From the NCBI GenBank assembly GCA_022736605.1, contig DZDB01000008.1, forward strand, positions 1 to 29,579: 29,579 bases of DNA, given 5' to 3'. Made by a program: the position numbers and the translations under genes. The notes below the pieces were generated by a model that worked only from the letters and a program-made list of their open reading frames with translations, was not told the DNA's origin and made no database searches. Below are positions 22,638 to 29,579 of the stretch, one piece after another (position 1 is the stretch's first letter; each line of letters starts with the position of its first letter). Source of the stretch: Sideroxydans lithotrophicus. Lineage in GTDB: Bacteria > Pseudomonadota > Gammaproteobacteria > Burkholderiales > Sulfuriferulaceae.

Positions 22638-23619
22638 ACGTTTGATAATATTGGGGATGCTTGCCGTTGTGGTGCTGGCAGGCGTGCTCGCACAATTCGC
22701 CTATGCGCCACTGGCACTGAAAAGTGTGCCGATGGAGTTCACCCTGCAACCCGGCAGTAGCCTGAGCAGTGTGGCCGTGCAATTACATGCCCAGGGCGTG
22801 ACGCCCGACCGTTGGCGCTTTCGCCTGCTGGCTCGCGCCCTGGGCAAAGCCTCGCGTATCAAGGCCGGGCATTACACGCTGGGCCATGCTTTGACGCCGC
22901 TGGCATTGCTGGACAAATTAACCCAGGGCGAAGTCAGCACACGTGAAATCGTATTTATCGAAGGCTGGACGTTTCAGCAGATGCGAGACGCCCTGGATGC
23001 GCACCCGTCAGTGCGGCATGAAACGACCGGGCTGAGTGCGGCGGCAATTATGGACAAGCTGGGTCTTAAAACAGATCAGCCGGAAGGGCTGTTTTTCCCG
23101 GCAAAATATTACATTGATCCGGGCAAGAGCGATTTGTCCATACTGCATCGCGCCTATGAAACCATGCAGCAGCATCTCGATACCGAATGGGCTGCGCGCG
23201 CGCCCGGACTGCCCTATGACACGCCTTACCAGGCGCTGATCATGGCCTCCATCATTGAAAAAGAAACCGCAGTGGCCAGCGAACGCGCGTTGATTGCCGC
23301 CATTTTTATTAACCGGCTGCGTATCAACATGCGTTTGCAGACTGATCCTTCGGTGATTTATGGGCTGGGCGATACGTACGATGGCAACCTGCGCAAACGC
23401 GATTTGCAGACCGATACGCCTTACAATACCTATACTCGCGCGGGTTTGCCGCCGACACCGATTGCGATGCCAGGACTTGATTCCATCCATGCTGCACTGC
23501 ACCCGGCGCGTAGCGAAGCGCTGTATTTTGTTGCCAAGGGCGATGGCTCGCATCAGTTCTCCGACACACTGGAAGAACATAATCGTGCCGTTGCGCGTTA
23601 TCAAAAGAACGGAAACTGA
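22630..23619 (+). CDS. mltG: Endolytic murein transglycosylase MltG
   Basis: The 329-residue inner-membrane enzyme cuts nascent glycan strands and ends peptidoglycan polymerisation. One N-terminal transmembrane segment (about 5-25) anchors a periplasmic LysM-like part (about 33-95) and the YceG catalytic domain. The catalytic glutamate is most likely Glu210 in MASIIEKETAVASER. INRLRINMRLQTDPSVIYG, YNTYTRAGLPPTPIA and LYFVAKGDGSHQF are further family motifs. Translation starts at TTG 22630, with AGGA just before it, 8 bases within pabC. It lies 3 bases before tmk, as is common in proteobacteria. Confidence 0.96.
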   Translation: MIKRLIILGMLAVVVLAGVLAQFAYAPLALKSVPMEFTLQPGSSLSSVAVQLHAQGVTPDRWRFRLLARALGKASRIKAGHYTLGHALTPLALLDKLTQGEVSTREIVFIEGWTFQQMRDALDAHPSVRHETTGLSAAAIMDKLGLKTDQPEGLFFPAKYYIDPGKSDLSILHRAYETMQQHLDTEWAARAPGLPYDTPYQALIMASIIEKETAVASERALIAAIFINRLRINMRLQTDPSVIYGLGDTYDGNLRKRDLQTDTPYNTYTRAGLPPTPIAMPGLDSIHAALHPARSEALYFVAKGDGSHQFSDTLEEHNRAVARYQKNGN

Positions 23620-23622
23620 CCC

Positions 23623-24222
23623 ATGCCATTCATTACGCTGGAAGGCATCGACGGTGCCGGTAAAAGCACCCACCTGGCATGGCTGGCCGAACAGTTGCAC
23701 GCGCGCGGCACCGAAGTGGTGGTCACCCGTGAGCCGGGGGGCACGCCGCTGGGTGAAAAATTGCGTGAAGTGCTGCTGAACGAACCGATGCATATCGAAA
23801 CCGAGGCGCTGCTGATGTTTGCCGCGCGTCGCGAACATCTGGACAAAGTCATCCAGCCCGCGCTGGCTCGCGGTGCCTATGTCATTTCTGATCGGTTTAC
23901 CGATGCCAGTTTTGCCTACCAGTGCGGTGGGCGCGGTATTGCCGAAGCCAGGCTGCGCGTACTGGAAGACTGGGTGCAGGCAGGCTTGCAGCCTGATTTG
24001 ACGCTGCTGTTCGATGTTGACGTCGCGATTGCCAGCCAGCGCCTTGCCCGCAATGCCAGTCTGGATCGCTTCGAGCAAGAGCAGCAAGCGTTTTTTGAAC
24101 GCGTCCGGACACACTATCTGCAACGTGCACAACAGTATCCCGCGCGCTTTCGCATTCTCGACAGCGCACACAGCGTGGAACAGATTCGCGCCGCGCTGAC
24201 GGACATTATCAAGTCGCTATGA
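23623..24222 (+). CDS. tmk: Thymidylate kinase
   Basis: The 199-residue kinase phosphorylates dTMP to dTDP. It has the P-loop GIDGAGKST (8-16), the TREPGGT motif that contacts the substrate, and the DRFTDAS motif. The lid region (RLARNASLDRFEQE) carries the arginines of the E. coli-type enzyme. It starts 3 bases after mltG and overlaps holB by ATGA (24219-24222), so translation of the two is likely coupled. Confidence 0.97.
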   Translation: MPFITLEGIDGAGKSTHLAWLAEQLHARGTEVVVTREPGGTPLGEKLREVLLNEPMHIETEALLMFAARREHLDKVIQPALARGAYVISDRFTDASFAYQCGGRGIAEARLRVLEDWVQAGLQPDLTLLFDVDVAIASQRLARNASLDRFEQEQQAFFERVRTHYLQRAQQYPARFRILDSAHSVEQIRAALTDIIKSL

Positions 24223-25238
24223 ACGCCAGTCTGCATCCCTGGAACGATGGCATATGGCAACGTCTGACAGGGCTGCGCGCCCAGCTGCCGCACGCGTTGC
24301 TGCTGCATGGCCGTGCTGGCCTGGGCAAGCTGGCGCTGGCTGAACGCTTTGCACAACTGTTGCTGTGCGAGCAGCCACAGGCAGGCGGCAGCGTGGCGTG
24401 CGGTCAGTGCCCGTCATGTCACTGGATGGGACAAGGCAGCCACCCGGATTTCTGCAAGTTGCAACCGGCTGTGTTTGATGAAGACGATGCTGCTGATGGC
24501 GCCGAGCCTGCCGAGCGCAAAAGTGCTGCGGCCGGGCAGCAGATCAGTGTGGCACAGATACGTAGCCTGAATGAATTTGTACATCTGAGTACGCACCGTG
24601 GTGGCAGGCGCGTGGCATTGATTCACCCTGCTGAAGCCATGAACAGCGCCGCCGCCAACGCGCTGCTGAAAACGCTCGAAGAACCGCCTGCACAGGTCGT
24701 GCTGCTACTGGTCAGCCACCAGGCCAGTCGACTGTTGCCGACTATTTTGAGCCGTTGCCATCAGCTGCGGTTTACGCTGCCGGACCAGACCGAGGCGCTG
24801 GCGTGGCTCAAGCAGCATAAAGTGCAGCACGCCGCCGCAAGCCTGGCGCAGGCGGGTGGTGCGCCGCTGTTGGCACAGCAATTGTCCGAAGCTGATTACC
24901 AGGCACGGCGACAAGCATTTTTGACCGGCCTGCTGCACGTGAGTGTCGCCGATAGCCTGCGTCTGGCCGAGCAGCACGCCAAGCAGAACATGGTCGAGTT
25001 GATCCACTGGTTGCAGCAATGGCAGCATGATCTGCTGAGTCTGCAGTTGACCGGGCAGTTGCGCTACCAGGTAGATTTCGATAGTCAATTGCGGGCAATC
25101 GCCGGGCGTGCTAACTTAACCCGCCTGCTGGCATTTGAACGTCGTTTGCAGGCTGCGCGAGCGAGCGCCCAGCATCCGCTCAATCCGCAAATGGTGCTGG
25201 AAGATGTGTTGCTGGAATACGCCAATCTGTTCGTCTGA
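24219..25238 (+). CDS. holB: DNA polymerase III delta' subunit
   Basis: The 339-residue clamp-loader subunit belongs to the AAA+ family. It has a complete P-loop GRAGLGK (31-37), zinc-binding cysteines at 50, 61, 64 and 67 (CGQCPSC), the NALLKTLEEPP motif and the TILSRC motif (arginine finger region). E. coli delta' has lost the P-loop lysine; this one retains it. A hydrophilic insert (DEDDAADGAEPAERKSAAAG, about 89-108) precedes the QISVAQIR segment. The start overlaps the tmk stop by ATGA. Confidence 0.94.
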   Translation: MNASLHPWNDGIWQRLTGLRAQLPHALLLHGRAGLGKLALAERFAQLLLCEQPQAGGSVACGQCPSCHWMGQGSHPDFCKLQPAVFDEDDAADGAEPAERKSAAAGQQISVAQIRSLNEFVHLSTHRGGRRVALIHPAEAMNSAAANALLKTLEEPPAQVVLLLVSHQASRLLPTILSRCHQLRFTLPDQTEALAWLKQHKVQHAAASLAQAGGAPLLAQQLSEADYQARRQAFLTGLLHVSVADSLRLAEQHAKQNMVELIHWLQQWQHDLLSLQLTGQLRYQVDFDSQLRAIAGRANLTRLLAFERRLQAARASAQHPLNPQMVLEDVLLEYANLFV

Positions 25239-25259
25239 AATCAACCAAGGAGCGCCCGC

Positions 25260-25634
25260 ATGAGCACACCTGCTGACATTGCTACTGCCACTATTGCGCG
25301 TCCGGGCGTTTTGTCGCTGAGCATCAAGGAAAAATCCGCCCTGTATGCTGCGTATATGCCGTTTCTCAAGGGTGGCGGTATTTTTATCCCGACCAGTAAA
25401 CCCTACAAACTGGGCGATGAGGTGTTCATGCTGCTCACGCTGATGGAGGATCCGAATAAAATTCCGGTCGCTGGAAAAGTCGTATGGATTACCCCGGCTG
25501 GCGCATCGGGCGGCAAGACTCAGGGTATCGGTGTGCAGTTCGACAAGAACGAAAGTGGTATCGCCGCGCACAACAAGATCGAGGGCTTGCTGGGCGGCTC
25601 GCTCAAATCCGCGCGCCAGACGCACACCATGTAA
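25260..25634 (+). CDS. pilZ: PilZ-domain type IV pilus assembly protein
   Basis: This 124-residue single-domain protein resembles Pseudomonas PilZ, which is needed for type IV pilus biogenesis. Its position directly after holB is the same as in Pseudomonas and supports this. The sequence has YMPFLKGGGIFIPT, YKLGDEVFMLLTLMEDP and KVVWITPAG. The RxxxR and D/NxSxxG motifs used for cyclic di-GMP binding are absent, as in Pseudomonas PilZ, so it probably does not bind the nucleotide. AAGGAG at 25247-25252 gives the ATG at 25260. It is followed by tatD after 4 bases. Confidence 0.9.
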   Translation: MSTPADIATATIARPGVLSLSIKEKSALYAAYMPFLKGGGIFIPTSKPYKLGDEVFMLLTLMEDPNKIPVAGKVVWITPAGASGGKTQGIGVQFDKNESGIAAHNKIEGLLGGSLKSARQTHTM

Positions 25635-25638
25635 GCAC

Positions 25639-26406
25639 ATGTTCATCGATTCTCACTGCCACATCAACTTTCCCGGTCTGGGTGAACAGCAGGATGCGTT
25701 GCTGGCGCACATGGCCGACAACGCCGTGACCCACGCATTGTGCGTGAGCGTCAATCTGGAAGACTTTCCGCAGGTGCTGGCAACCGCACAAAAATATCCC
25801 AACGTGTATGCATCGGTCGGCGTGCATCCAGATCACGAAGACACGCAAGAGCCTAGCGTCGCGCAATTGGTCGAACTGGCGGCGCAGCCGAAAATCGTCG
25901 CGATAGGCGAGACCGGACTGGATTATTTTCGGTTGACCGGCGATCTGGAATGGCAGCGTGAGCGGTTTCGCACGCACATTCGCGCCGCGCGCCGTGCTGG
26001 CAAGCCGCTGATTATCCATACCCGTGCATCGCCTGAGGATACGCTGCGCATCATGGCAGAGGAGGGTGCGGATCAGGTGGGCGGCGTGATGCACTGTTTT
26101 ACCGAAAGCCTTGAAGTCGCCGAGCGTGCCATGGAAATGGGCTTTTATATCTCGTTTTCCGGCATCGTTACATTCAAGAATGCCGTGGCGCTCAAACACG
26201 TGGCGCAATCAATCGGCCTTGAACGCATGCTGATCGAGACAGACTCGCCGTATCTTGCCCCCGTGCCGTATCGCGGCAAGACCAACCAGCCGGCGTACGT
26301 GAAGCACGTCGCTGAAGAAATCGCCCGCCTGCGCAATATCGATGTCGCCGAAGTGGGCGCAGCGACCAGTGCCAACTTTTTCCGCCTGTTCAAAGCTGCT
26401 GCCTGA
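25639..26406 (+). CDS. tatD: TatD-family metal-dependent DNase
   Basis: The 255-residue TIM-barrel hydrolase carries the metal ligands of the family: His6 and His8 (SHCHIN), Glu91 (GETGLDY), His127 (IIHTRA), His152 (HCFTE) and Asp202 (ETDSPYLAP). TatD enzymes are metal-dependent 3'-5' exonucleases. In E. coli the ycfH paralogue occupies the same place after holB, and this gene is probably its orthologue. I chose ATG 25639 over the longer frame from 25531 because MFIDSHCHINFP is the family start and the longer frame overlaps pilZ. Confidence 0.94.
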   Translation: MFIDSHCHINFPGLGEQQDALLAHMADNAVTHALCVSVNLEDFPQVLATAQKYPNVYASVGVHPDHEDTQEPSVAQLVELAAQPKIVAIGETGLDYFRLTGDLEWQRERFRTHIRAARRAGKPLIIHTRASPEDTLRIMAEEGADQVGGVMHCFTESLEVAERAMEMGFYISFSGIVTFKNAVALKHVAQSIGLERMLIETDSPYLAPVPYRGKTNQPAYVKHVAEEIARLRNIDVAEVGAATSANFFRLFKAAA

Positions 26407-26407
26407 G

Positions 26408-27127
26408 ATGTTGCGCGCACTGCTCGACGCCGCCAAAAGCCTGTTTCACCCCAAAATCATCGTCATCGTATTGTGGCCGATGGTGCTGGCACTGATAGTG
26501 TGGGGCGTGCTGGCGTGGGTGTTCTGGGCTGACTGGATGCAGCTGCTGGGCGGCTGGGTGCAGCCCGCGCAAGCCTATCTGAACCAGCATGATTTCCTCT
26601 GGCTGGCAAGCGCCCTGACCGTCGCGTTACTGTTGTTGCTGATTACGCCGCTGGCATTGACCACCGCCTTGTTCATCGCCGCCGTGTTTGCCATGCCGAT
26701 GCTGGTGCGGCACGTTGCCGAACGTGATTTTCCGGCGCTGGAAAAGCGCCATGGCGGCACCTTTGTTGGCAGCGTATGGAACGCGCTGGCCGCAGTGGGG
26801 GTGTTTATCGGCTTGTGGTTGTTGAGCCTGCCGCTGTGGCTGTTGATGGGGCTGGGTGCGCTGGTATCGCTGGTGCTGACAGCGTATCTGAATCAGCGCC
26901 TGTTTCGGTATGATGCGCTGGCGGAGCACGCCAGTGCAGCCGAGTTCGACCAGCTGCTGGAGCGTCATTCGGGTGGGCTGTATTTATTGGGATTGGTTCT
27001 GGCTTTGCTGCATTTTGTACCGGTGCTGAATCTGGTTTCGCCGGTTTATACCGCACTGGCCTACATTCATTACAGTCTTGTCAAACTGCAACGGCTGCGG
27101 GAACAGCCGTTGCCTGTGGTGGCTTAA
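26408..27127 (+). CDS. EI24/CysZ-like integral membrane protein
   Basis: The 239-residue protein is mostly hydrophobic, with likely membrane segments near 17-40, 63-100, 122-160 and 190-222. The last contains FVPVLNLVSPVYTALAYIHY, a motif I associate with the EI24 family, which includes the sulfate transporter CysZ. Length and layout fit CysZ-like proteins, but no cysteine biosynthesis genes lie nearby, so I do not assign that role. It starts one base after the tatD stop (TGA G ATG). Its stop codon shares TTAA (27124-27127) with the converging dnaJ. Confidence 0.85.
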   Translation: MLRALLDAAKSLFHPKIIVIVLWPMVLALIVWGVLAWVFWADWMQLLGGWVQPAQAYLNQHDFLWLASALTVALLLLLITPLALTTALFIAAVFAMPMLVRHVAERDFPALEKRHGGTFVGSVWNALAAVGVFIGLWLLSLPLWLLMGLGALVSLVLTAYLNQRLFRYDALAEHASAAEFDQLLERHSGGLYLLGLVLALLHFVPVLNLVSPVYTALAYIHYSLVKLQRLREQPLPVVA

Positions 27128-28236
27128 CCAAAAAATGCCTTGACCTTGTCCATGAACGAACGCGCCTTGGGATTATGGCGCGCATCGTCCTCCTGACTCA
27201 GGGTTTCCAGTTCTCGCAGCAATTCTTTTTGCCGCTCGGTCAGACTGACTGGCGTTTCGATCTGCACATGACACAGCAAGTCGCCGGGCGCGTGGGTGCG
27301 TACCCCCTGGATGCCCTTGCCACGCAGGCGGAACACCCTGCCCGTCTGGGTTTCGGCCGGAATCTTGATCTTGGCGTGGCCTTCCAGTGTGGGGATCTCG
27401 ATCTCGCCGCCAAGTGCTGCCACGGTATAGCTGATCGGCATTTCGCAATGCAGGTCGTTGTGGTCGCGCTCAAATACCGAGTGTTTCTTGAGGTGGATGA
27501 CTACGTACAGGTCGCCGGTCGGGCCGCCGTTGACACCGGCTTCACCCTCGCCGGATAGGCGAATCCGATCGCCGGTATCGACCCCGGCCGGAATTTTCAC
27601 CGACAAGGTTTTCTGACGTTTGACCCGGCCGACACCGTGGCAATCGGCACATGGGCTGGCAACGATCTTGCCGCTGCCATGGCATTTCGGACAGGTCTGC
27701 TGAATCGAGAAGAAGCCCTGCTGCATGCGCACCTGGCCGTGCCCGCCGCAGGTGGTGCAGGTGGTCGGCTGGGTGCCCGGCTTGGCGCCGCTGCCGTGGC
27801 AGGTGCCGCATTCTTCCTGGGTCGGGATGCGGATTTTGGTTTCGGTGCCACGCGCGGCTTCTTCCAGCGTGATCTCAAGGTTGTATTGCAGGTCCGCGCC
27901 ACGATGTACGTTGGAACGGCTGCGTCCGCCGCCGAAAATATCGCCAAAGATGTCGCCGAATGCATCGGAGAATCCTCCCGCGCCGCCACCAAATCCACCG
28001 CCCGCGCCTTGCTCGACGCCGGCGTGGCCATACTGGTCATAGGCGCTGCGCTTCTGGCCGTCGGAGAGAATTTCATACGCCGACTTGGCTTCTTTGAAAT
28101 GTTCTTCTGCTTTGGGATTATCCGGGTTGCGATCCGGATGGTGTTTCATCGCCAGCTTGCGATAGGCTTTTTTGATTTCTTCGTCGCTGGCATCGCGGTT
28201 GACGCCCAGCACTTCGTAATAATCGCGTTTCGACAT
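27124..28236 (-). CDS. dnaJ: Chaperone protein DnaJ
   Basis: The 370-residue co-chaperone stimulates DnaK ATPase and delivers substrates. Domains in order: J domain (5-70) with HPD at 33-35, a Gly/Phe-rich region (about 77-105), and the zinc domain with four CxxCxGxG repeats (cysteine pairs at 143/146, 160/163, 182/185, 196/199). The substrate-binding C-terminal domain follows. It lies downstream of dnaK on the same strand with an 89-base gap. No Shine-Dalgarno sequence is visible before the ATG at 28236. The 3' end overlaps the converging EI24 gene by 4 bases. Confidence 0.97.
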   Translation of the reverse strand: MSKRDYYEVLGVNRDASDEEIKKAYRKLAMKHHPDRNPDNPKAEEHFKEAKSAYEILSDGQKRSAYDQYGHAGVEQGAGGGFGGGAGGFSDAFGDIFGDIFGGGRSRSNVHRGADLQYNLEITLEEAARGTETKIRIPTQEECGTCHGSGAKPGTQPTTCTTCGGHGQVRMQQGFFSIQQTCPKCHGSGKIVASPCADCHGVGRVKRQKTLSVKIPAGVDTGDRIRLSGEGEAGVNGGPTGDLYVVIHLKKHSVFERDHNDLHCEMPISYTVAALGGEIEIPTLEGHAKIKIPAETQTGRVFRLRGKGIQGVRTHAPGDLLCHVQIETPVSLTERQKELLRELETLSQEDDARHNPKARSFMDKVKAFFG

Positions 28237-28262
28237 GGGTTTATTCAGTCACAGATAGCACT

Positions 28263-28309
28263 GAGGGCACAGCGGAGTCATGGACAAAATCCATGCTCCC
28301 TGCGCCCTC
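28263..28309 (-). promoter_or_regulatory. Long hairpin between dnaK and dnaJ
   Basis: In the dnaK-dnaJ mRNA, GAGGGC pairs with GCCCTC and an inner CATGGA-TTTTG-TCCATG stem closes the loop, with a further GAG/CTC and GCAG/CTGT between them. Wobble pairs may extend the base to about 28257-28315. There is no U-run after it, so it is not a plain terminator. It could protect the upstream dnaK message, be a processing site, or partially block passage into dnaJ. Confidence 0.7.
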
Positions 28310-28325
28310 GATACTGGGTTAAAAA

Positions 28326-29579
28326 TTACTTGCCGTCTTTGACTTCCTCGAACTCGGCGTCAACCACATCGTCGTCGCTGGCCTTGCCTGCGCCTGGCTG
28401 CGCACCAGCGGATGCCCCGGCACCCGCTTCAGCCTGTTCCTTGGCATACATCTGCTCGGACAGCTTTTGCGAAACTTCACTCAACGCCTTGGACTTGGCC
28501 TCAATGGTGTCCTTGTCGTTGCCTTTGAGGGCTTCTTCCGCCGCAGCAATCGCGGTTTCAATCGAGGCCTTGTCATCCGCGCTGACTTTATCGCCAAAAT
28601 CCACCAGCGATTTTTTCACCGAGTGAATCAGGTTGTCACACTGGTTACGGCTGTCAATCAGCTCGCGTGCCTTATGGTCGTCTTCGGCGTGTGCTTCAGC
28701 GTCTTTCACCATCTGCTGAATCTCGGCTTCGGACAGACCCGAACTGGCCTGGATCTTGATCTTGTTTTCCTTGCCGGTTGCCTTGTCCTTGGCCGATACG
28801 TGCAGAATGCCGTTGGCGTCGATGTCGAACGTCACTTCAATCTGCGGCATGCCACGTGAAGCAGGCGGAATGTCGGACAGGTTGAACTGACCCAGACTCT
28901 TGTTACCCGAGGCGATTTCGCGTTCGCCCTGCAGCACGTGGATGGTGACCGCACTCTGGTTGTCTTCGGCGGTCGAGAACACCTGGCTGGCTTTGGTAGG
29001 CACGGTGGTGTTTTTCTGGATCAGCTTGGTCATCACGCCGCCCATGGTTTCGATGCCCAGTGACAGCGGGGTCACGTCCAGCAGCAGCACGTCCTTGACT
29101 TCGCCCTGTAGCACGCCACCCTGAATCGCAGCGCCGACGGCGACCGCTTCATCCGGGTTGACGTCACGGCGCGGCTCTTTGCCGAACAGCTCTTTCACCA
29201 TGTCCTGCACTTTCGGCATGCGCGTCATGCCGCCGACCAGAATCACGTCGCCGATGTCATTGATGCTCACGCCAGCATCTTTGATTGCTTGCTTGCATGG
29301 TGCCATGGTGCGCTGAATCAGCTCTTCCACCAGGCTTTCGAACTTGGCGCGGGTGATCTTGACGGCCAAGTGTTTCGGGCCGGACGCATCGGCGGTGATG
29401 TAGGGCAGGTTGACTTCGGTCTGCTGTGCCGACGACAGTTCAATCTTGGCTTTTTCTGCGGCTTCTTTCAGGCGTTGCAGTGCCAGCATGTCGTTGCGCA
29501 GGTCGATACCCTGTTCTTTCTTGAACTCATCGGCCAGATAGTCGATCACGCGCTGGTCGAAATCTTCACCGCCGAGGAA
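28326..29579 (-). CDS. dnaK: Chaperone protein DnaK, C-terminal part (5' end outside window)
   Basis: The frame is open to the window edge and gives 417 residues, about two thirds of the usual 640 or so. It begins within the ATPase domain at FLGGEDFDQR, an Hsp70 hallmark. It continues through ILVGGMTRMPKVQ, the conserved linker region DVLLLDVTPLSLGIET, the substrate-binding domain (TAEDNQSAVTIHVLQGER) and the lid. It ends DDDVVDAEFEEVKDGK, close to the E. coli end EFEEVKDKK. Sequence similarity to E. coli DnaK is very high throughout. It is followed by dnaJ on the same strand. Confidence 0.97.
   Translation of the reverse strand, partial: FLGGEDFDQRVIDYLADEFKKEQGIDLRNDMLALQRLKEAAEKAKIELSSAQQTEVNLPYITADASGPKHLAVKITRAKFESLVEELIQRTMAPCKQAIKDAGVSINDIGDVILVGGMTRMPKVQDMVKELFGKEPRRDVNPDEAVAVGAAIQGGVLQGEVKDVLLLDVTPLSLGIETMGGVMTKLIQKNTTVPTKASQVFSTAEDNQSAVTIHVLQGEREIASGNKSLGQFNLSDIPPASRGMPQIEVTFDIDANGILHVSAKDKATGKENKIKIQASSGLSEAEIQQMVKDAEAHAEDDHKARELIDSRNQCDNLIHSVKKSLVDFGDKVSADDKASIETAIAAAEEALKGNDKDTIEAKSKALSEVSQKLSEQMYAKEQAEAGAGASAGAQPGAGKASDDDVVDAEFEEVKDGK

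Noticed and set aside
23008..24171. 387-codon minus-strand frame opposite mltG and tmk
   Set aside because: Complete mltG and tmk with all motifs occupy the plus strand; the antisense product shows no domain I recognise.
25260..25634. Cyclic di-GMP receptor role for the PilZ protein
   Set aside because: The RxxxR and D/NxSxxG binding motifs are missing; it fits the non-binding pilus-assembly type.
27637..28626. 329-codon plus-strand frame opposite dnaJ and dnaK
   Set aside because: It is antisense to two certain chaperone genes and its sequence is Ala/Gly/Phe-rich, a by-product of their codon bias.
1..29579. Mobile elements, CRISPR arrays, tRNA or rRNA genes
   Set aside because: I saw no transposase, integrase, spaced direct repeats or RNA gene signatures on either strand; gene order is that of a conserved chromosomal core.

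Overview
The window is a chromosomal housekeeping segment of a Gram-negative bacterium with moderate GC content. It is most likely a betaproteobacterium, perhaps from the Nitrosomonadales or a related lineage. The evidence is the order of the fatty-acid cluster (yceD-rpmF-plsX-fabH-fabD-fabG-acpP-fabF, then pabB/pabC-mltG-tmk-holB-pilZ-tatD), the divergent rne/rluC pair, and a sigma factor followed by DUF3619 and DUF3106 genes, an arrangement I associate with Betaproteobacteria. I see no insertion sequence, prophage, CRISPR array, tRNA or rRNA. The genus assignment is inference.

Layout. Bases 1-2041 (minus strand) hold the start of a HI0933-type flavoprotein and prfC. Bases 2120-2617 (plus) encode a low-molecular-weight phosphatase. 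It meets rne (2687-5416, minus) at a perfect bidirectional terminator. The only stretch above 300 bases without a gene is 5417-5841; I read it as the long structured leader of rne, transcribed from a good promoter that overlaps the rluC start codon. Bases 5842-10392 (plus) form one tightly packed run: rluC, a HAD phosphatase, a small Rieske protein, sppA, a Rho-binding antiterminator (rof), an ECF-type sigma factor, a one-helix membrane protein (DUF3619) and an exported helical-repeat protein (DUF3106).

Bases 10389-14295 (minus) carry pycA-pycB-maf: the two subunits of pyruvate carboxylase followed by a nucleotide pyrophosphatase. A 54-base divergent promoter region with overlapping -10 boxes separates them from the fatty-acid operon at 14350-20476. 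That operon flows into pabB, pabC, mltG, tmk, holB, pilZ, tatD and an EI24-type membrane protein, ending at 27127. The minus-strand dnaK (partial, running off the window) and dnaJ close the segment.

How the genes work together. plsX, fabH, fabD, fabG, acpP and fabF supply acyl-ACP and phospholipid precursors. PycAB makes oxaloacetate from pyruvate and so competes for carbon beside them. pabB/pabC feed folate, tmk feeds dTTP, and holB is a clamp-loader subunit. The least understood part is the sigma factor/DUF3619/DUF3106 trio. Its topology (cytoplasmic sigma factor, membrane tether, exported helical protein) resembles a transmembrane signalling cascade and is my main candidate for an undescribed system.
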